Assembly (NCBI GenBank): GCA_902547925.1
Contig: CACCQD010000012.1
Span: forward strand, 1-50,949
Origin: an uncultured SAR116 cluster alpha proteobacterium
GTDB lineage: Bacteria > Pseudomonadota > Alphaproteobacteria > Puniceispirillales > Puniceispirillaceae
Length of the DNA stretch: 50,949 nt
Direction of reading: 5' to 3'
Both the position numbers and the translations under genes were made by a program. Position 1 is the stretch's first letter. Each line of letters begins with the position of its first letter. A model generated the notes under the pieces. The model did no database searches. It saw only the letters and a list, made by a program, of their open reading frames with translations, and was not told the DNA's origin. Positions 1-8,516 of this stretch are shown piece by piece.

Positions 1-1460
1 GCGAGGCGTGCAATGCCATCCTCTATTTTTTCAGATGGAATTGCGGAATATGAAAGTCGGAAAAAATTTAACGGAGGCTGTTTAGGCCGGAAAAAAACAT
101 CACCTGGCTCAATCAACACCCCCCTATTCAAGGATTTTGCAGCAAGTTCTCTAGAATCTAACCATTTTGGTCCACTCACCCAAAAACTAGTTCCACCAAA
201 ATGAGATGCTGTTTGACTAAATAATTGGTGCCTATCCATTGCAGCCTGCAAAATAGAACGTCGCGAAGCTAAGTGCCTCCGCAACCGTCGGATTTGGGCA
301 TCGTAATGCCCAAGTGCCATAAAATATGCAAGTGTCCGTTGTGAATGTCCAGGTGGGTGCCGTAAAATAAGATGGCGCAACGCCCGCGCCTCAGCAATTA
401 ACCCCTCAGGTGCAACCAGGTAACCAAGACGTAGTCCTGGAAAAACAGATTTTGACAGACTGCCTACATAAATTACCCGCCCCTCATCATCCTGAGATTT
501 AAGTGCAGGTGTTGCCGCCTCCAAAAAATTCATCTCAAATTCATAATCATCCTCAATGATCAACAAATCATGCTGACTGGCCAAATCAAGCAACGCCCGC
601 CGACGCGAAGCCGGCATGGTGCAGGTGGTTGGGCATTGATGGCTGGGAGTGATAAAAACGGAGTCAGCTTGTTTAAGGACGTCCTCATCAAGAACAAGAC
701 CGCCTTCATCAACTTGCAGCTCAGTAATATGGGATGTCCGCTGGGACAAGATATCACGCAGGTCAGGATATGCTGGGTTTTCGATGACAATGTGTTTCTG
801 GGCATCAACAATCAGCTGAGCTACTAGATAAAGGGCATTCTGAGCCCCCAGTGTCACGAGAATTTGTTCTGGACGGGCTTTGATGCCGCGGCGAGGCAAG
901 CTACGCGAGCAAATGTAATTGACCAGCATCGGATCATCATTCATGCCGAAATCACCCACCATGGTGCCAAAATTCCGCATGCCTAAGGCCTGCCGGGCGC
1001 AATCCCGCCATTCCGACATTGGAAACAATTCATTATCGACTTGCCCATAAATAAATGGATAGGGATATTCACGCCAATTCAGCGGCTTTTGCACAGGGTG
1101 AAGATCAGAGCAGGACTGCACTAGTTTGCTACCCCAGTCAATCACACTGTCGACGGCATCTCCTCGCTCCAGCCGATCTGTTGCAAGCTGGGTGAGTTGC
1201 GCAACTGGCGCGTCCTCGCTGACCATGTAACCTGAACGCTCACGCGGCTTTAGATATTCCGTATCAACCAGTGCCTGGTAGGCCAGAATTACAGTGTTAC
1301 GCGATACTTTGAGTTGCTTAGCAAGCGACCGACTAGAGGGCAGTTTATCACCCGGAAGAATTGCACGGGCTAATATAGCCTCAACAACAGACTGCCTGAT
1401 CTGTGCCTGGAGGCTGATATCAGAAGCATGGTCAAGCGTGATAATTATATGGTCCTGCAT
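1..1460 (-). CDS. MocR/PdxR-type GntR regulator with aminotransferase-like domain (3' end missing)
   Basis: The reading frame runs leftward from an ATG at 1460 (GGAG a few bases upstream) and leaves the window at base 1, so the C-terminus is missing. The first ~70 residues form a GntR winged helix (SSRSLAKQLKVSRNTVILAYQAL). The rest is a fold-type I aminotransferase-like domain, with ENPAYPD, IIEDDYEFE and the presumed PLP lysine in YVGSLSKSVFPGLRLGYL. This is the MocR layout seen in PdxR, GabR and TauR. Such proteins sense an amino compound through PLP and usually control a divergent transaminase. Here the divergent neighbour is an omega-amino-acid aminotransferase, with tauABC-like genes beyond it, so a TauR-like role is a reasonable inference. 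GabR- or PdxR-like specificity cannot be excluded. Confidence 0.88.
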   Translation of the reverse strand, partial: MQDHIIITLDHASDISLQAQIRQSVVEAILARAILPGDKLPSSRSLAKQLKVSRNTVILAYQALVDTEYLKPRERSGYMVSEDAPVAQLTQLATDRLERGDAVDSVIDWGSKLVQSCSDLHPVQKPLNWREYPYPFIYGQVDNELFPMSEWRDCARQALGMRNFGTMVGDFGMNDDPMLVNYICSRSLPRRGIKARPEQILVTLGAQNALYLVAQLIVDAQKHIVIENPAYPDLRDILSQRTSHITELQVDEGGLVLDEDVLKQADSVFITPSHQCPTTCTMPASRRRALLDLASQHDLLIIEDDYEFEMNFLEAATPALKSQDDEGRVIYVGSLSKSVFPGLRLGYLVAPEGLIAEARALRHLILRHPPGHSQRTLAYFMALGHYDAQIRRLRRHLASRRSILQAAMDRHQLFSQTASHFGGTSFWVSGPKWLDSRELAAKSLNRGVLIEPGDVFFRPKQPPLNFFRLSYSAIPSEKIEDGIARL

Positions 1461-1518
1461 CGCTCCATCACCTTCAATCTGTCCAACCAGCAAATAATCT
1501 CAATTAAACCATAGATGT

Positions 1519-1549
1519 TGGCACCATTTAAAGGCTTATCTGGCACTAT
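1519..1549. promoter_or_regulatory. Direct-repeat operator candidate between MocR regulator and aminotransferase
   Basis: TGGCACCAT (1519-1527) and TGGCACTAT (1541-1549) are near-identical direct repeats spaced 22 bp start to start, about two helical turns. They lie in the 220-bp divergent intergenic region. MocR-family regulators commonly bind direct repeats, so this is a candidate operator. No DNA-binding evidence exists here. Confidence 0.45.
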
Positions 1550-1680
1550 GGATTTGCATGAACAGTTGGCTAGCGTCTAAATGTTAGGGTGTATTTTTTA
1601 CGGAATAGACACATACACCGTTTTCAGTCGTTCCGATTAATGCGTCCATTTAAGATTGATGTTGAGGAAGGATCTAACCA

Positions 1681-2991
1681 ATGTCTTATGACGTGAATTC
1701 ACTTGAGGCCCACTGGATGCCCTTTACAGCAAACCGTGACTTCAAGGACAATCCCCGGATGGTGGTCAAGTCCGAAGGCATGTACATGTGGGATTACAAA
1801 GGCGGGCAAATCATCGATGGTTCGTCTGCCTTATTCTGCACACCTGCTGGTCATGCGCGCCGCGAAATTGCCGAAGCTGTTTATAACCAGATGCTCAACA
1901 ATGACTACACGCCGCATTTCCAGCTTGGCCATCCTGGTTCATTCGAACTGGCAGAACGTGTCAGTAGATTACTTCCTGATGATTTCAACCATGTGTTTTT
2001 TACTAACTCTGGCTCTGAGTCTATTGATACTGCAATTAAGGTGATCCTTGCATATCAACGCGCCCGCGGACATGCACAGCGAAACCGTCTGGTTAGCCGT
2101 GAACGCGCCTATCACGGGGTCAATATGGGTGGCGTTTCACTGGCCGGCATGGTCAAGAACCGCGAAACATTTGGCCTTACTTTGCCCAATATCTCAATGA
2201 TCCGCCACACCTGGACTGAGGAACAGCGTTTCTCCAAGGGGCAACCTCTAACAGGAGCCGAAATGGCAATGGATCTTGAGCGTATTGCGGAAAATCTTGG
2301 TGGCAGCACTCTGGCTGCGGTTTTCATCGAGCCTGTTGCCGGATCAACCGGTACGCTTGTTCCTCCAGTCGGATATCTCGAGAAGGTTCGGGAAATCTGT
2401 GACAAACATGGCCTTTTGCTTGTGTTTGATGAGGTGATTACCGGCTTTGGCAGAATGGGAACACCCTTTGCAACGCATAAATTCAATATCAAACCAGACA
2501 TCATCACCATGGCAAAAGCGTTGACCAACGGAGCCATTCCGATGGGGGGTGTTGCAGTAACTGATGAGATTTACAACACTATCAATGACGCATCACCAAC
2601 CAATGCCATCGAGTTTTTCCATGGCTACACCTACTCAGCGCACCCAGCCGCATGTGCTGCTGGCATCGCCACGCAGAAGCTCTATCAAGAAGAGGGGCTG
2701 TTTGAACAGGCAGCCAGCATGGAGTCCTATTTCCTTGATGCGATTTGGAGCCTCGAGGATCATCCAATGGTTGCCGACATCCGCGGTATTGGCATGATGG
2801 CTGGCGTTGAGGTGCATCCTGGGGCAGCACCGGGCGCACGCGGCATGGAACTGCAAAAGGCGATGTTCTGGAACGGGTTGCATATCAAATGGACAGGCGA
2901 CAATGCCATTATCGCACCTGCTTTTGTTGCTGAGCGCAAACATATTGACGAGATTGTCGATAAATTCCGCAAAACACTCGATCAGCTTTAG
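1681..2991 (+). CDS. Class III omega-amino-acid (beta-alanine type):pyruvate aminotransferase
   Basis: A 436-residue class III aminotransferase that transfers an amino group from a terminal-amine substrate to pyruvate using PLP. The N-terminus (LEAHWMPFTANRDF), the FFTNSGSESIDTA block, YHGVN, VFDEVITGFGRMG and the PLP lysine in MAKALTNGAIPMGG match the beta-alanine:pyruvate subgroup closely. Classical taurine:pyruvate Tpa proteins start differently. The ATG is preceded by GAGGAAGG (1664-1671). Its divergent MocR regulator and the nearby taurine-type importer suggest the natural substrate could be taurine, hypotaurine or beta-alanine. No xsc or pta is present in the window to complete classical taurine breakdown. 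A strong terminator follows the stop codon. Confidence 0.85.
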   Translation: MSYDVNSLEAHWMPFTANRDFKDNPRMVVKSEGMYMWDYKGGQIIDGSSALFCTPAGHARREIAEAVYNQMLNNDYTPHFQLGHPGSFELAERVSRLLPDDFNHVFFTNSGSESIDTAIKVILAYQRARGHAQRNRLVSRERAYHGVNMGGVSLAGMVKNRETFGLTLPNISMIRHTWTEEQRFSKGQPLTGAEMAMDLERIAENLGGSTLAAVFIEPVAGSTGTLVPPVGYLEKVREICDKHGLLLVFDEVITGFGRMGTPFATHKFNIKPDIITMAKALTNGAIPMGGVAVTDEIYNTINDASPTNAIEFFHGYTYSAHPAACAAGIATQKLYQEEGLFEQAASMESYFLDAIWSLEDHPMVADIRGIGMMAGVEVHPGAAPGARGMELQKAMFWNGLHIKWTGDNAIIAPAFVAERKHIDEIVDKFRKTLDQL

Positions 2992-3012
2992 TAAACATCT
3001 AATATAATTAAG

Positions 3013-3041
3013 AAAGGGGGCAATAGGCCCCCTTTTTGTTT
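3013..3041 (+). terminator. Rho-independent terminator after the aminotransferase
   Basis: A 9-bp stem (3013-3021 with 3027-3035, AAAGGGGGC against GCCCCCTTT) with a 5-nt loop ends in a T-rich run. It sits between convergent genes and may also serve the minus-strand tau operon. Confidence 0.85.
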
Positions 3042-3087
3042 TAGATTTTTGAAACAATTAAAGCGCTGATCGCACGCCTAAAAAAAA

Positions 3088-5016
3088 TCACCCTTTCCCG
3101 CGCCAGGGGATAATCTTGGCGATTGCCCAACGCATCACAAGATCGAATAACAACCCCAGCAATCCCATGATCAGAATTGTGACCCAGATCAGTTCATAAT
3201 CAGAGACAGTCCGCGCAACATTCTCGATAAAACCAATACCTGTCGTTCCAGCAAGCATCTCAGCAGCAACCAGCGTACCCCAACAAACTCCAATCGCAAT
3301 TCGAATCCCAGTGAGAATTTCCGGCATCGCATTTGGCAGGATGACATGGCGCAAAATCTGACCATTCGTTGCGCCAAGTGAATGTGAGGCCCGTATCTTT
3401 GAGAGCTGCGTTCCTGACGCACCAGTTCTCGCTGAAATCACCATTATCGCAAATGCCACCATGAACAGCAGGAAGATCTTACCATCATCCTGAATGCCAA
3501 AAATGGTCAGGATCAGCGGAGCCCACGCCAGAGGCGGCACTGGACGGTAGAGCTCTATCAACGGGTCGAAGAACGATTTGAAGAAACGAGAGACACCCAT
3601 ATATATACCAAGTGGCACCCCAACAAGAATGCCAAAGCCCATCGCAACCAAAACCCGAAACAGCGAATCCCAGATGTGGCCGTCCAGCATCGGCACCGAT
3701 CCCAGATTGACATCGCCCTGCGCAAACGCAAGTAGCCTGTCCTTGTAATTTGGCTTGAACTCACCACTGTCACCATGAGTGCCGTAGCTGCCTGGCAACA
3801 TATCGACAAGGCCGTCAGGCATCAAAAACGCCACAACATCGGCAATCGGCAACCATTTCCACCACAACAAGGTCGTTCCCTTGTACCCACCACCACTCTC
3901 CAGATCGGGATTTGCAAGTGTTGAGAAAGTTGCAATCACATCTGTCGGTTTGGGCAACCAACGCCCGGAACCCTGCTCGGTACATTGCGTGCGCGACTTC
4001 ACCACACCATGACCCGGAAAGAACAGGCTCTCGACAACGCTAAGACCACCTTTGGCAACAGCCAATGACGCAAACACCTCATTGACGGCAAAATGGACAC
4101 CATCCATCGCCTGAGCAGGGAAGATCGTCCCATCATCGATGCGTTTGAATATCCGGTCAACCGCCTTAACATAGGCGTTGCGAGTGCCCTCCCCGGCCTC
4201 ATCAAGCTGCATCAGCGGATCGGGCGTCTTCAGTTCCTTCAAAATTTCCTTGGTGTCTGCAATCAGCTGCTTTGCCTGCGGCGAGATGTTTCGCACTTTC
4301 AGAAACGCTTTGGCAACTTCCTGAACATCCTGTGTCACGCTGTCGAGAAGGACCCCCTTGCCGGTAACCGGCAATAATGGGATTTCAACTTCAGAAGTTC
4401 CCCATTTCGGCTGTTGCAATGCCTCTTTCTGGGGTTGCAGCTCTCGATAATCAGCCTGCAAGCGTTTGGCAACATCCCGCAAACTCACCTCAACCGCCAG
4501 AAATGCACTTTTGGCAGCTGGATCCGACAATGCAGGACTCGACAGCACAGCAAGCAAATCCTTGATCTGCGCCACGGCAAGAGTCAGCTTCGCCTGCTCC
4601 CGCAGTGTAAAGACCTCAGCCGGCATTGATACCGCGAGCTTGTCAACCTGCGCCGCATTCCTAACAACCAGCGTTGTCGATTTTAGATAGCGTGAGCCAA
4701 CTGGCAGCGCCGCCGAGATAGGAGACATCGCCTCCTCAACCTTGGCAACCTGACATAGTTCATTCGCTGCGGTTGGAAAGACTGCACGGGCGGCACCCCA
4801 AGAATAATAGAACCAGACCAGCAACAGCGCTGAGACACCACACAACGCCCAGTACCAGCCACCCTTGGTCCGCTCCGGATCGCCAAACACCTCATCCTTG
4901 GCGCGAAGCCCTGTCTGCTTCACACCAACAAAGATCGAAAACACAAAGACAACAGCCAATCCAATTATGATGACAAGGGCAATGGATGCCCGATTGTCTG
5001 AAATCCAATCAAACAC
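3088..5016 (-). CDS. tauC: ABC transporter permease, TauC-like, with large N-terminal extension
   Basis: Inner-membrane permease of a taurine/sulfonate-type importer. Its last ~220 residues are a standard binding-protein-dependent permease domain, with the ATPase-docking EAA loop around HSLGATNGQILRHVILPNAMP. The protein is 642 residues, while TauC/SsuC permeases are normally about 250-300. The extra N-terminal half has two hydrophobic helices (about residues 11-33 and 56-76), then a mainly soluble, helical stretch of ~300 residues that I do not recognise. Another hydrophobic stretch (WKWLPIADVVAFL) precedes the permease core. The gene overlaps the end of tauB by 8 bp, so translational coupling is likely. 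Substrate assignment rests on the neighbours. Confidence 0.8.
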   Translation of the reverse strand: MFDWISDNRASIALVIIIGLAVVFVFSIFVGVKQTGLRAKDEVFGDPERTKGGWYWALCGVSALLLVWFYYSWGAARAVFPTAANELCQVAKVEEAMSPISAALPVGSRYLKSTTLVVRNAAQVDKLAVSMPAEVFTLREQAKLTLAVAQIKDLLAVLSSPALSDPAAKSAFLAVEVSLRDVAKRLQADYRELQPQKEALQQPKWGTSEVEIPLLPVTGKGVLLDSVTQDVQEVAKAFLKVRNISPQAKQLIADTKEILKELKTPDPLMQLDEAGEGTRNAYVKAVDRIFKRIDDGTIFPAQAMDGVHFAVNEVFASLAVAKGGLSVVESLFFPGHGVVKSRTQCTEQGSGRWLPKPTDVIATFSTLANPDLESGGGYKGTTLLWWKWLPIADVVAFLMPDGLVDMLPGSYGTHGDSGEFKPNYKDRLLAFAQGDVNLGSVPMLDGHIWDSLFRVLVAMGFGILVGVPLGIYMGVSRFFKSFFDPLIELYRPVPPLAWAPLILTIFGIQDDGKIFLLFMVAFAIMVISARTGASGTQLSKIRASHSLGATNGQILRHVILPNAMPEILTGIRIAIGVCWGTLVAAEMLAGTTGIGFIENVARTVSDYELIWVTILIMGLLGLLFDLVMRWAIAKIIPWRGKG

Positions 5017-5806
5017 CGCCCATAATCTCCTCTTCCATATCCCAAATCATGGTCAGGATCTCTTCACGGATAGTGCTGAACTTTTTTTCCTGCTTGATTT
5101 CGCGCAATGAGCGCTTCAACCCCATCTCGGCAAAGGGCAAATTATACTCACGGTGGATGCGACCTGGTCGGGGCGCCATCACGAATAGCCTCTCCCCCAG
5201 AAGCAGGGCTTCCTCAACCGAGTGGGTGATTACGATGATTGTCTTGCCTGTCTTTTTCCACAGCTCAAGGATCAGCGACTGCATTTTCTCACGGGTCAAC
5301 GCATCAAGCGCGCCAAGCGGCTCATCCATGAGGATCAAATCAGGATCATTCACAAGGCACCGGGCAAGGGCAACACGCTGCTGCATGCCACCAGACAATT
5401 GATAGGTTGGTGTCTCACCAAACCCCTGGAGACCCACAGTGTCGAGCCAGAAATTGACCAGCTCTCTGGATTCCTCCTCACCCATACCCTTCATGCGCAG
5501 CCCAAAATCGACATTCCTTGCAACTGTAAGCCACTCGAACAGAGCGCCCTGCTGAAACACCATGCCGCGTTCAGCACCTGGCGCCTGAATATCCACACCA
5601 CCAAGTGACAAAGTGCCACTGGTTGGCGTAATGAAGCCGGCAATCATGTTCAGCAGAGTAGTCTTGCCACACCCCGAAGGCCCTAGCACGGTCAGGATTT
5701 CACCCTCCTTCAAATTGAACTGGATGTCTTTCAGCGCCTCAACCTTTGACCCCGACATTGGATCGGCAAATGTCATGCAGAGGTCTTTGCAATAGAGATC
5801 GGACAT
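5009..5806 (-). CDS. tauB: ABC transporter ATP-binding protein, TauB-like
   Basis: Cytoplasmic ATPase of the importer, 265 residues. All nucleotide-binding motifs are visible: Walker A GPSGCGKTTLLN (about residues 43-54), Q-loop, signature LSGGMQQRVALARCL, Walker B LILMDEPLGALD and the switch histidine in VITHSVEEA. It belongs to the nitrate/sulfonate/taurine group (SsuB/TauB), where the ATPase pairs with a TauC-type permease and a TauA-type binding protein. It lies second in tauA-tauB-tauC on the minus strand, with a hairpin in the gap after tauA. Confidence 0.88.
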   Translation of the reverse strand: MSDLYCKDLCMTFADPMSGSKVEALKDIQFNLKEGEILTVLGPSGCGKTTLLNMIAGFITPTSGTLSLGGVDIQAPGAERGMVFQQGALFEWLTVARNVDFGLRMKGMGEEESRELVNFWLDTVGLQGFGETPTYQLSGGMQQRVALARCLVNDPDLILMDEPLGALDALTREKMQSLILELWKKTGKTIIVITHSVEEALLLGERLFVMAPRPGRIHREYNLPFAEMGLKRSLREIKQEKKFSTIREEILTMIWDMEEEIMGGV

Positions 5807-5841
5807 GTTTCCCCGTTTATAATCCTCTAATTAGCAAACAA

Positions 5842-5858
5842 GGCCCGCATCGCGGGCC
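5842..5858 (-). terminator. Hairpin between tauA and tauB (attenuator or mRNA stabiliser)
   Basis: GGCCCGC and GCGGGCC (5842-5848, 5852-5858) form a perfect 7-bp stem with a 3-nt loop. On the minus strand a short, imperfect T-run (TTGTTTGC) follows. Its place after the binding-protein gene fits partial termination or 3'-end protection, which would give more TauA than TauBC. Confidence 0.55.
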
Positions 5859-5888
5859 CTGTTGTGTCTTTTTGTATAGCATTCGGAA

Positions 5889-6869
5889 TTACTCCAGGAA
5901 TTCGCCTGTAATCACCTTGGCGATCTTTTCATCAACGTTCCACGCACCTGGCTTCTTGAAAACCAGACCAAGTGACTCAGCTGCAGAAACAGCAACACCA
6001 TCTTCGCCGAAGTAACCACTCTGCTGTTCTGCGATGGTTGGAAAGATGAAACCTGCCATCTGATCCTTTGTTGTCTCAAAATCCATACCGGCATCAGCAG
6101 ATACTTTCTTGATCTGCAGGGTTTTGCCTTTCCATGCCTGGTTTGCCTCTTCGGTCACCTGCAGGAATGTGCGCAGAAGATCTGGATTTTCCGTAGCGAA
6201 TTTCTCAGTGACGGATACAACGTCGAAAGAACCGATACCGGCATCTGTCTTTTCCTGAGATGACATGATTGGCGTGCCAACCTCGCCAGCGGCCTTTGCT
6301 GAGGCACCACCGAAGATGCAGGCCATCGCCACTGAACCATCGGCGAGAGATACCGCACCGTCAGCAGGTGCCTGATCAACAATTGTCATTGTTGAGATGT
6401 CAACATCAAGAGCTGCCATCTGCTTTCTGAAAGAGAAGTCAGCCATTGTATTCAATGGAACAGCCACAGTCTGGCCTTCCAACTCTGAGGCATTGGCAGA
6501 CGTAATCCCAAGGGTGTCATTTACGAAGCAATCATTGGCTTCATAGACCACAGCAACTGATACCATTTTCAATGGCGCGCCCTGCTGGATTGCCGTCACG
6601 AATGGCGCAAGGCCTTGTGAGTAGGCAATGTCGATATCACCGGCCAGCATGGCTTCAGTCATCTGGACACCAGTCGAGAAATCAGTCCAGTTCACATCGA
6701 CACCCATGGCATCGTCATAAGCCTTGTCAACCTTAGCAATCTGATTCGGGGTCGCCCATTCGAGGAAAAACGCTACATTAACAGAGTCCGCCGCGTGGGC
6801 TGCCGAGGCAATGCCACCAGCAATTACAATGGCGGACGCAGCCATGTATTTTTTGAAAGTCTTGTTCAT
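5889..6869 (-). CDS. tauA: Taurine/sulfonate-type ABC substrate-binding protein, TauA-like
   Basis: Periplasmic ligand-binding component, 326 residues. It starts with a Sec signal peptide (MNKTFKKYMAASAIVIAGG, likely cleavage after AHA at about residue 26). The mature part follows the TauA/SsuA pattern: VAFFLEWATPNQIAK, DFSTGVQMTEAMLAGDIDIAYSQG and ELEGQTVAVP. It is the first gene of the tauABC-type operon, and the ATG follows a GGGAG-type ribosome site. The MocR/aminotransferase pair beyond the operon supports an amino-sulfonate or omega-amino-acid ligand. Exact specificity is inferred. Confidence 0.85.
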   Translation of the reverse strand: MNKTFKKYMAASAIVIAGGIASAAHAADSVNVAFFLEWATPNQIAKVDKAYDDAMGVDVNWTDFSTGVQMTEAMLAGDIDIAYSQGLAPFVTAIQQGAPLKMVSVAVVYEANDCFVNDTLGITSANASELEGQTVAVPLNTMADFSFRKQMAALDVDISTMTIVDQAPADGAVSLADGSVAMACIFGGASAKAAGEVGTPIMSSQEKTDAGIGSFDVVSVTEKFATENPDLLRTFLQVTEEANQAWKGKTLQIKKVSADAGMDFETTKDQMAGFIFPTIAEQQSGYFGEDGVAVSAAESLGLVFKKPGAWNVDEKIAKVITGEFLE

Positions 6870-7312
6870 TGTTAATCTCCCTGTGACACACCTTCGCGCG
6901 TCTTTGCGGTTTCAATATTCCAACCCGAACCACTCCTGAAAGGCCAAACCTCAACAGGCATCGCACTCGTTGAAAGATTTTACCCTATCATTTCGTATAA
7001 AATATGAAATATAAATCCTAAACGCGTTGAATTTAGGTTGAAAAACCCCCTAACCCAATAAATTTCCTTAGCAGACAAATCGTTGTATTCTGCCAGAGGC
7101 GGCGATTCTCTATATCGTACTAATTTAGGAAAAGCTCCGCATTAATCCGGCGTTTTTTCAGGACTCATCGTGATTTCGATGATGACAGGTATCATTCTTT
7201 GCCGCTATCAACATATAATCAGGGGCAGAGATAGGACCATAGGCATTTTGAGTCCGGGTTTTTTGCTGGAAAATCTGCACCGTTACCTCACCACCAGAGA
7301 GGCAAATGCATA
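6870..7312. promoter_or_regulatory. Divergent intergenic region between tauA and the monooxygenase
   Basis: About 440 bp with no convincing gene. It must hold the promoters of the minus-strand tau operon and the plus-strand flavoprotein. A small inverted repeat (TCATCG 7165-7170, CGATGA 7177-7182) is present. No copy of the TGGCACYAT repeat from 1519-1549 was seen, so shared control of tauABC by the MocR regulator is not supported by that motif. Confidence 0.4.
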
Positions 7313-8449
7313 ATGGGTCAAGACATCGCCATCAGCGGAACTGGTGTTGCCGGACTCGCCGCCGCCACGGCCGTTATTGCAGCGGACCGCGACTGTGTGC
7401 TCTTCGGACCACCCGCACAAAAGATGAGGGGTGGAGTACAACTTGCTCCAAATGGATGGGCCGCTCTATCGGTTTTGGGACTGGCGCAGGATGTGCTTTC
7501 ACGGGCAACACGGCTGCATGAGATCACCGTCCGCAGCCTCACAAATAGTGCAACTTTGGCAAGGCTACCGCTCAAGGATGTCTACGCCAGTGTGGCTCGG
7601 GCTGATCTGGCAACCGTCTTTGAGCAGAAGATTGTGCAGACTGACCGGTTTCGCCGGCATAACACGACTGTCGAGCAGGTAAGCCAGACAGAAGACGGCG
7701 TCGCCATCATTGGCAAGGACACAGGCCTCCATCATGTTGCCGGGCTGGTCGCCGCCGATGGCGTTGCCGGCTTTGGTCGTGCATTTATTTCCGGCCAGTC
7801 TGAGACAGCCATAAGGGCCTCGTTGGCAACAGACAAGGTGGCATTGCGGTCGACAATAAACCTATCGGATCTACCAAACTTTTTCTCCCAGGCCATCAGC
7901 AATCTCTGGCTTGGCGACGGCGTTCATATTGTCCATTATCCGATTGCCGATAGTGCGAACATTGTCGCCACCATGCCCAAAACCCTTGCCCACAGCGAAT
8001 GGCAAGACTGGCTGTTCCGGCACAACACGCCACTGCAATTCCTAGCTGATCCAGCGATCAAATGGGCATCGACGCCCTTGCCCCGATCAAGCACCGGCAT
8101 CTGCTGGCGCCACGGCACCATGGTGCTTGCAGGTGATGCCGCCCATGTCATGCCACCACATCTAGCACAGGGGGCAGGTCAAAGCCTGCAGGATGCGGCA
8201 TGTCTGATGCAGTCACTCACGCAGTATGCCGATGTCAGCAGTGCTTTTGCTGCCTATGCCCGCCATCGATCTGGAGCAGTCGCAAAAATTGCCCAGAAAG
8301 CCGATATATCTGGAAAGATCATGGCCTCTTCTGGGCTTGCCGGAAAACTGCGAAATGCCGCTCTTGATCTGGGTGGCAATCATCTCATGCAGGAATGGCT
8401 CGCAGAAGTGTGGGCCGCCGACCCTGGACTCCGCAGTCAGAACACCTGA
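7313..8449 (+). CDS. FAD-dependent monooxygenase (salicylate hydroxylase/UbiH-like)
   Basis: A 378-residue class A flavoprotein monooxygenase. The N-terminal dinucleotide fold GTGVAGLAAATA (from about residue 9) binds the ADP part of FAD. The second FAD motif GDAAHVMPPHLAQGAGQSLQDA lies around residue 275. Members insert one oxygen atom into an aromatic or similar substrate using NAD(P)H. The length fits salicylate/3-hydroxybenzoate hydroxylases. A stand-alone gene, convergent with the dioxygenase downstream, gives no pathway clue, so the substrate is unknown. Confidence 0.8.
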   Translation: MGQDIAISGTGVAGLAAATAVIAADRDCVLFGPPAQKMRGGVQLAPNGWAALSVLGLAQDVLSRATRLHEITVRSLTNSATLARLPLKDVYASVARADLATVFEQKIVQTDRFRRHNTTVEQVSQTEDGVAIIGKDTGLHHVAGLVAADGVAGFGRAFISGQSETAIRASLATDKVALRSTINLSDLPNFFSQAISNLWLGDGVHIVHYPIADSANIVATMPKTLAHSEWQDWLFRHNTPLQFLADPAIKWASTPLPRSSTGICWRHGTMVLAGDAAHVMPPHLAQGAGQSLQDAACLMQSLTQYADVSSAFAAYARHRSGAVAKIAQKADISGKIMASSGLAGKLRNAALDLGGNHLMQEWLAEVWAADPGLRSQNT

Positions 8450-8516
8450 CGCACACAACCCGGGGGTGCCGACCTGGCATTAATCACTCAGCGAACAACA
8501 CCAGCCAGCAATCGCG

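Noticed and set aside
1681-2991. Taurine:pyruvate aminotransferase (Tpa)
   Set aside because: The N-terminal region and length match the beta-alanine:pyruvate subgroup, and no xsc or pta is linked. Taurine or hypotaurine use remains possible but not the Tpa family name.
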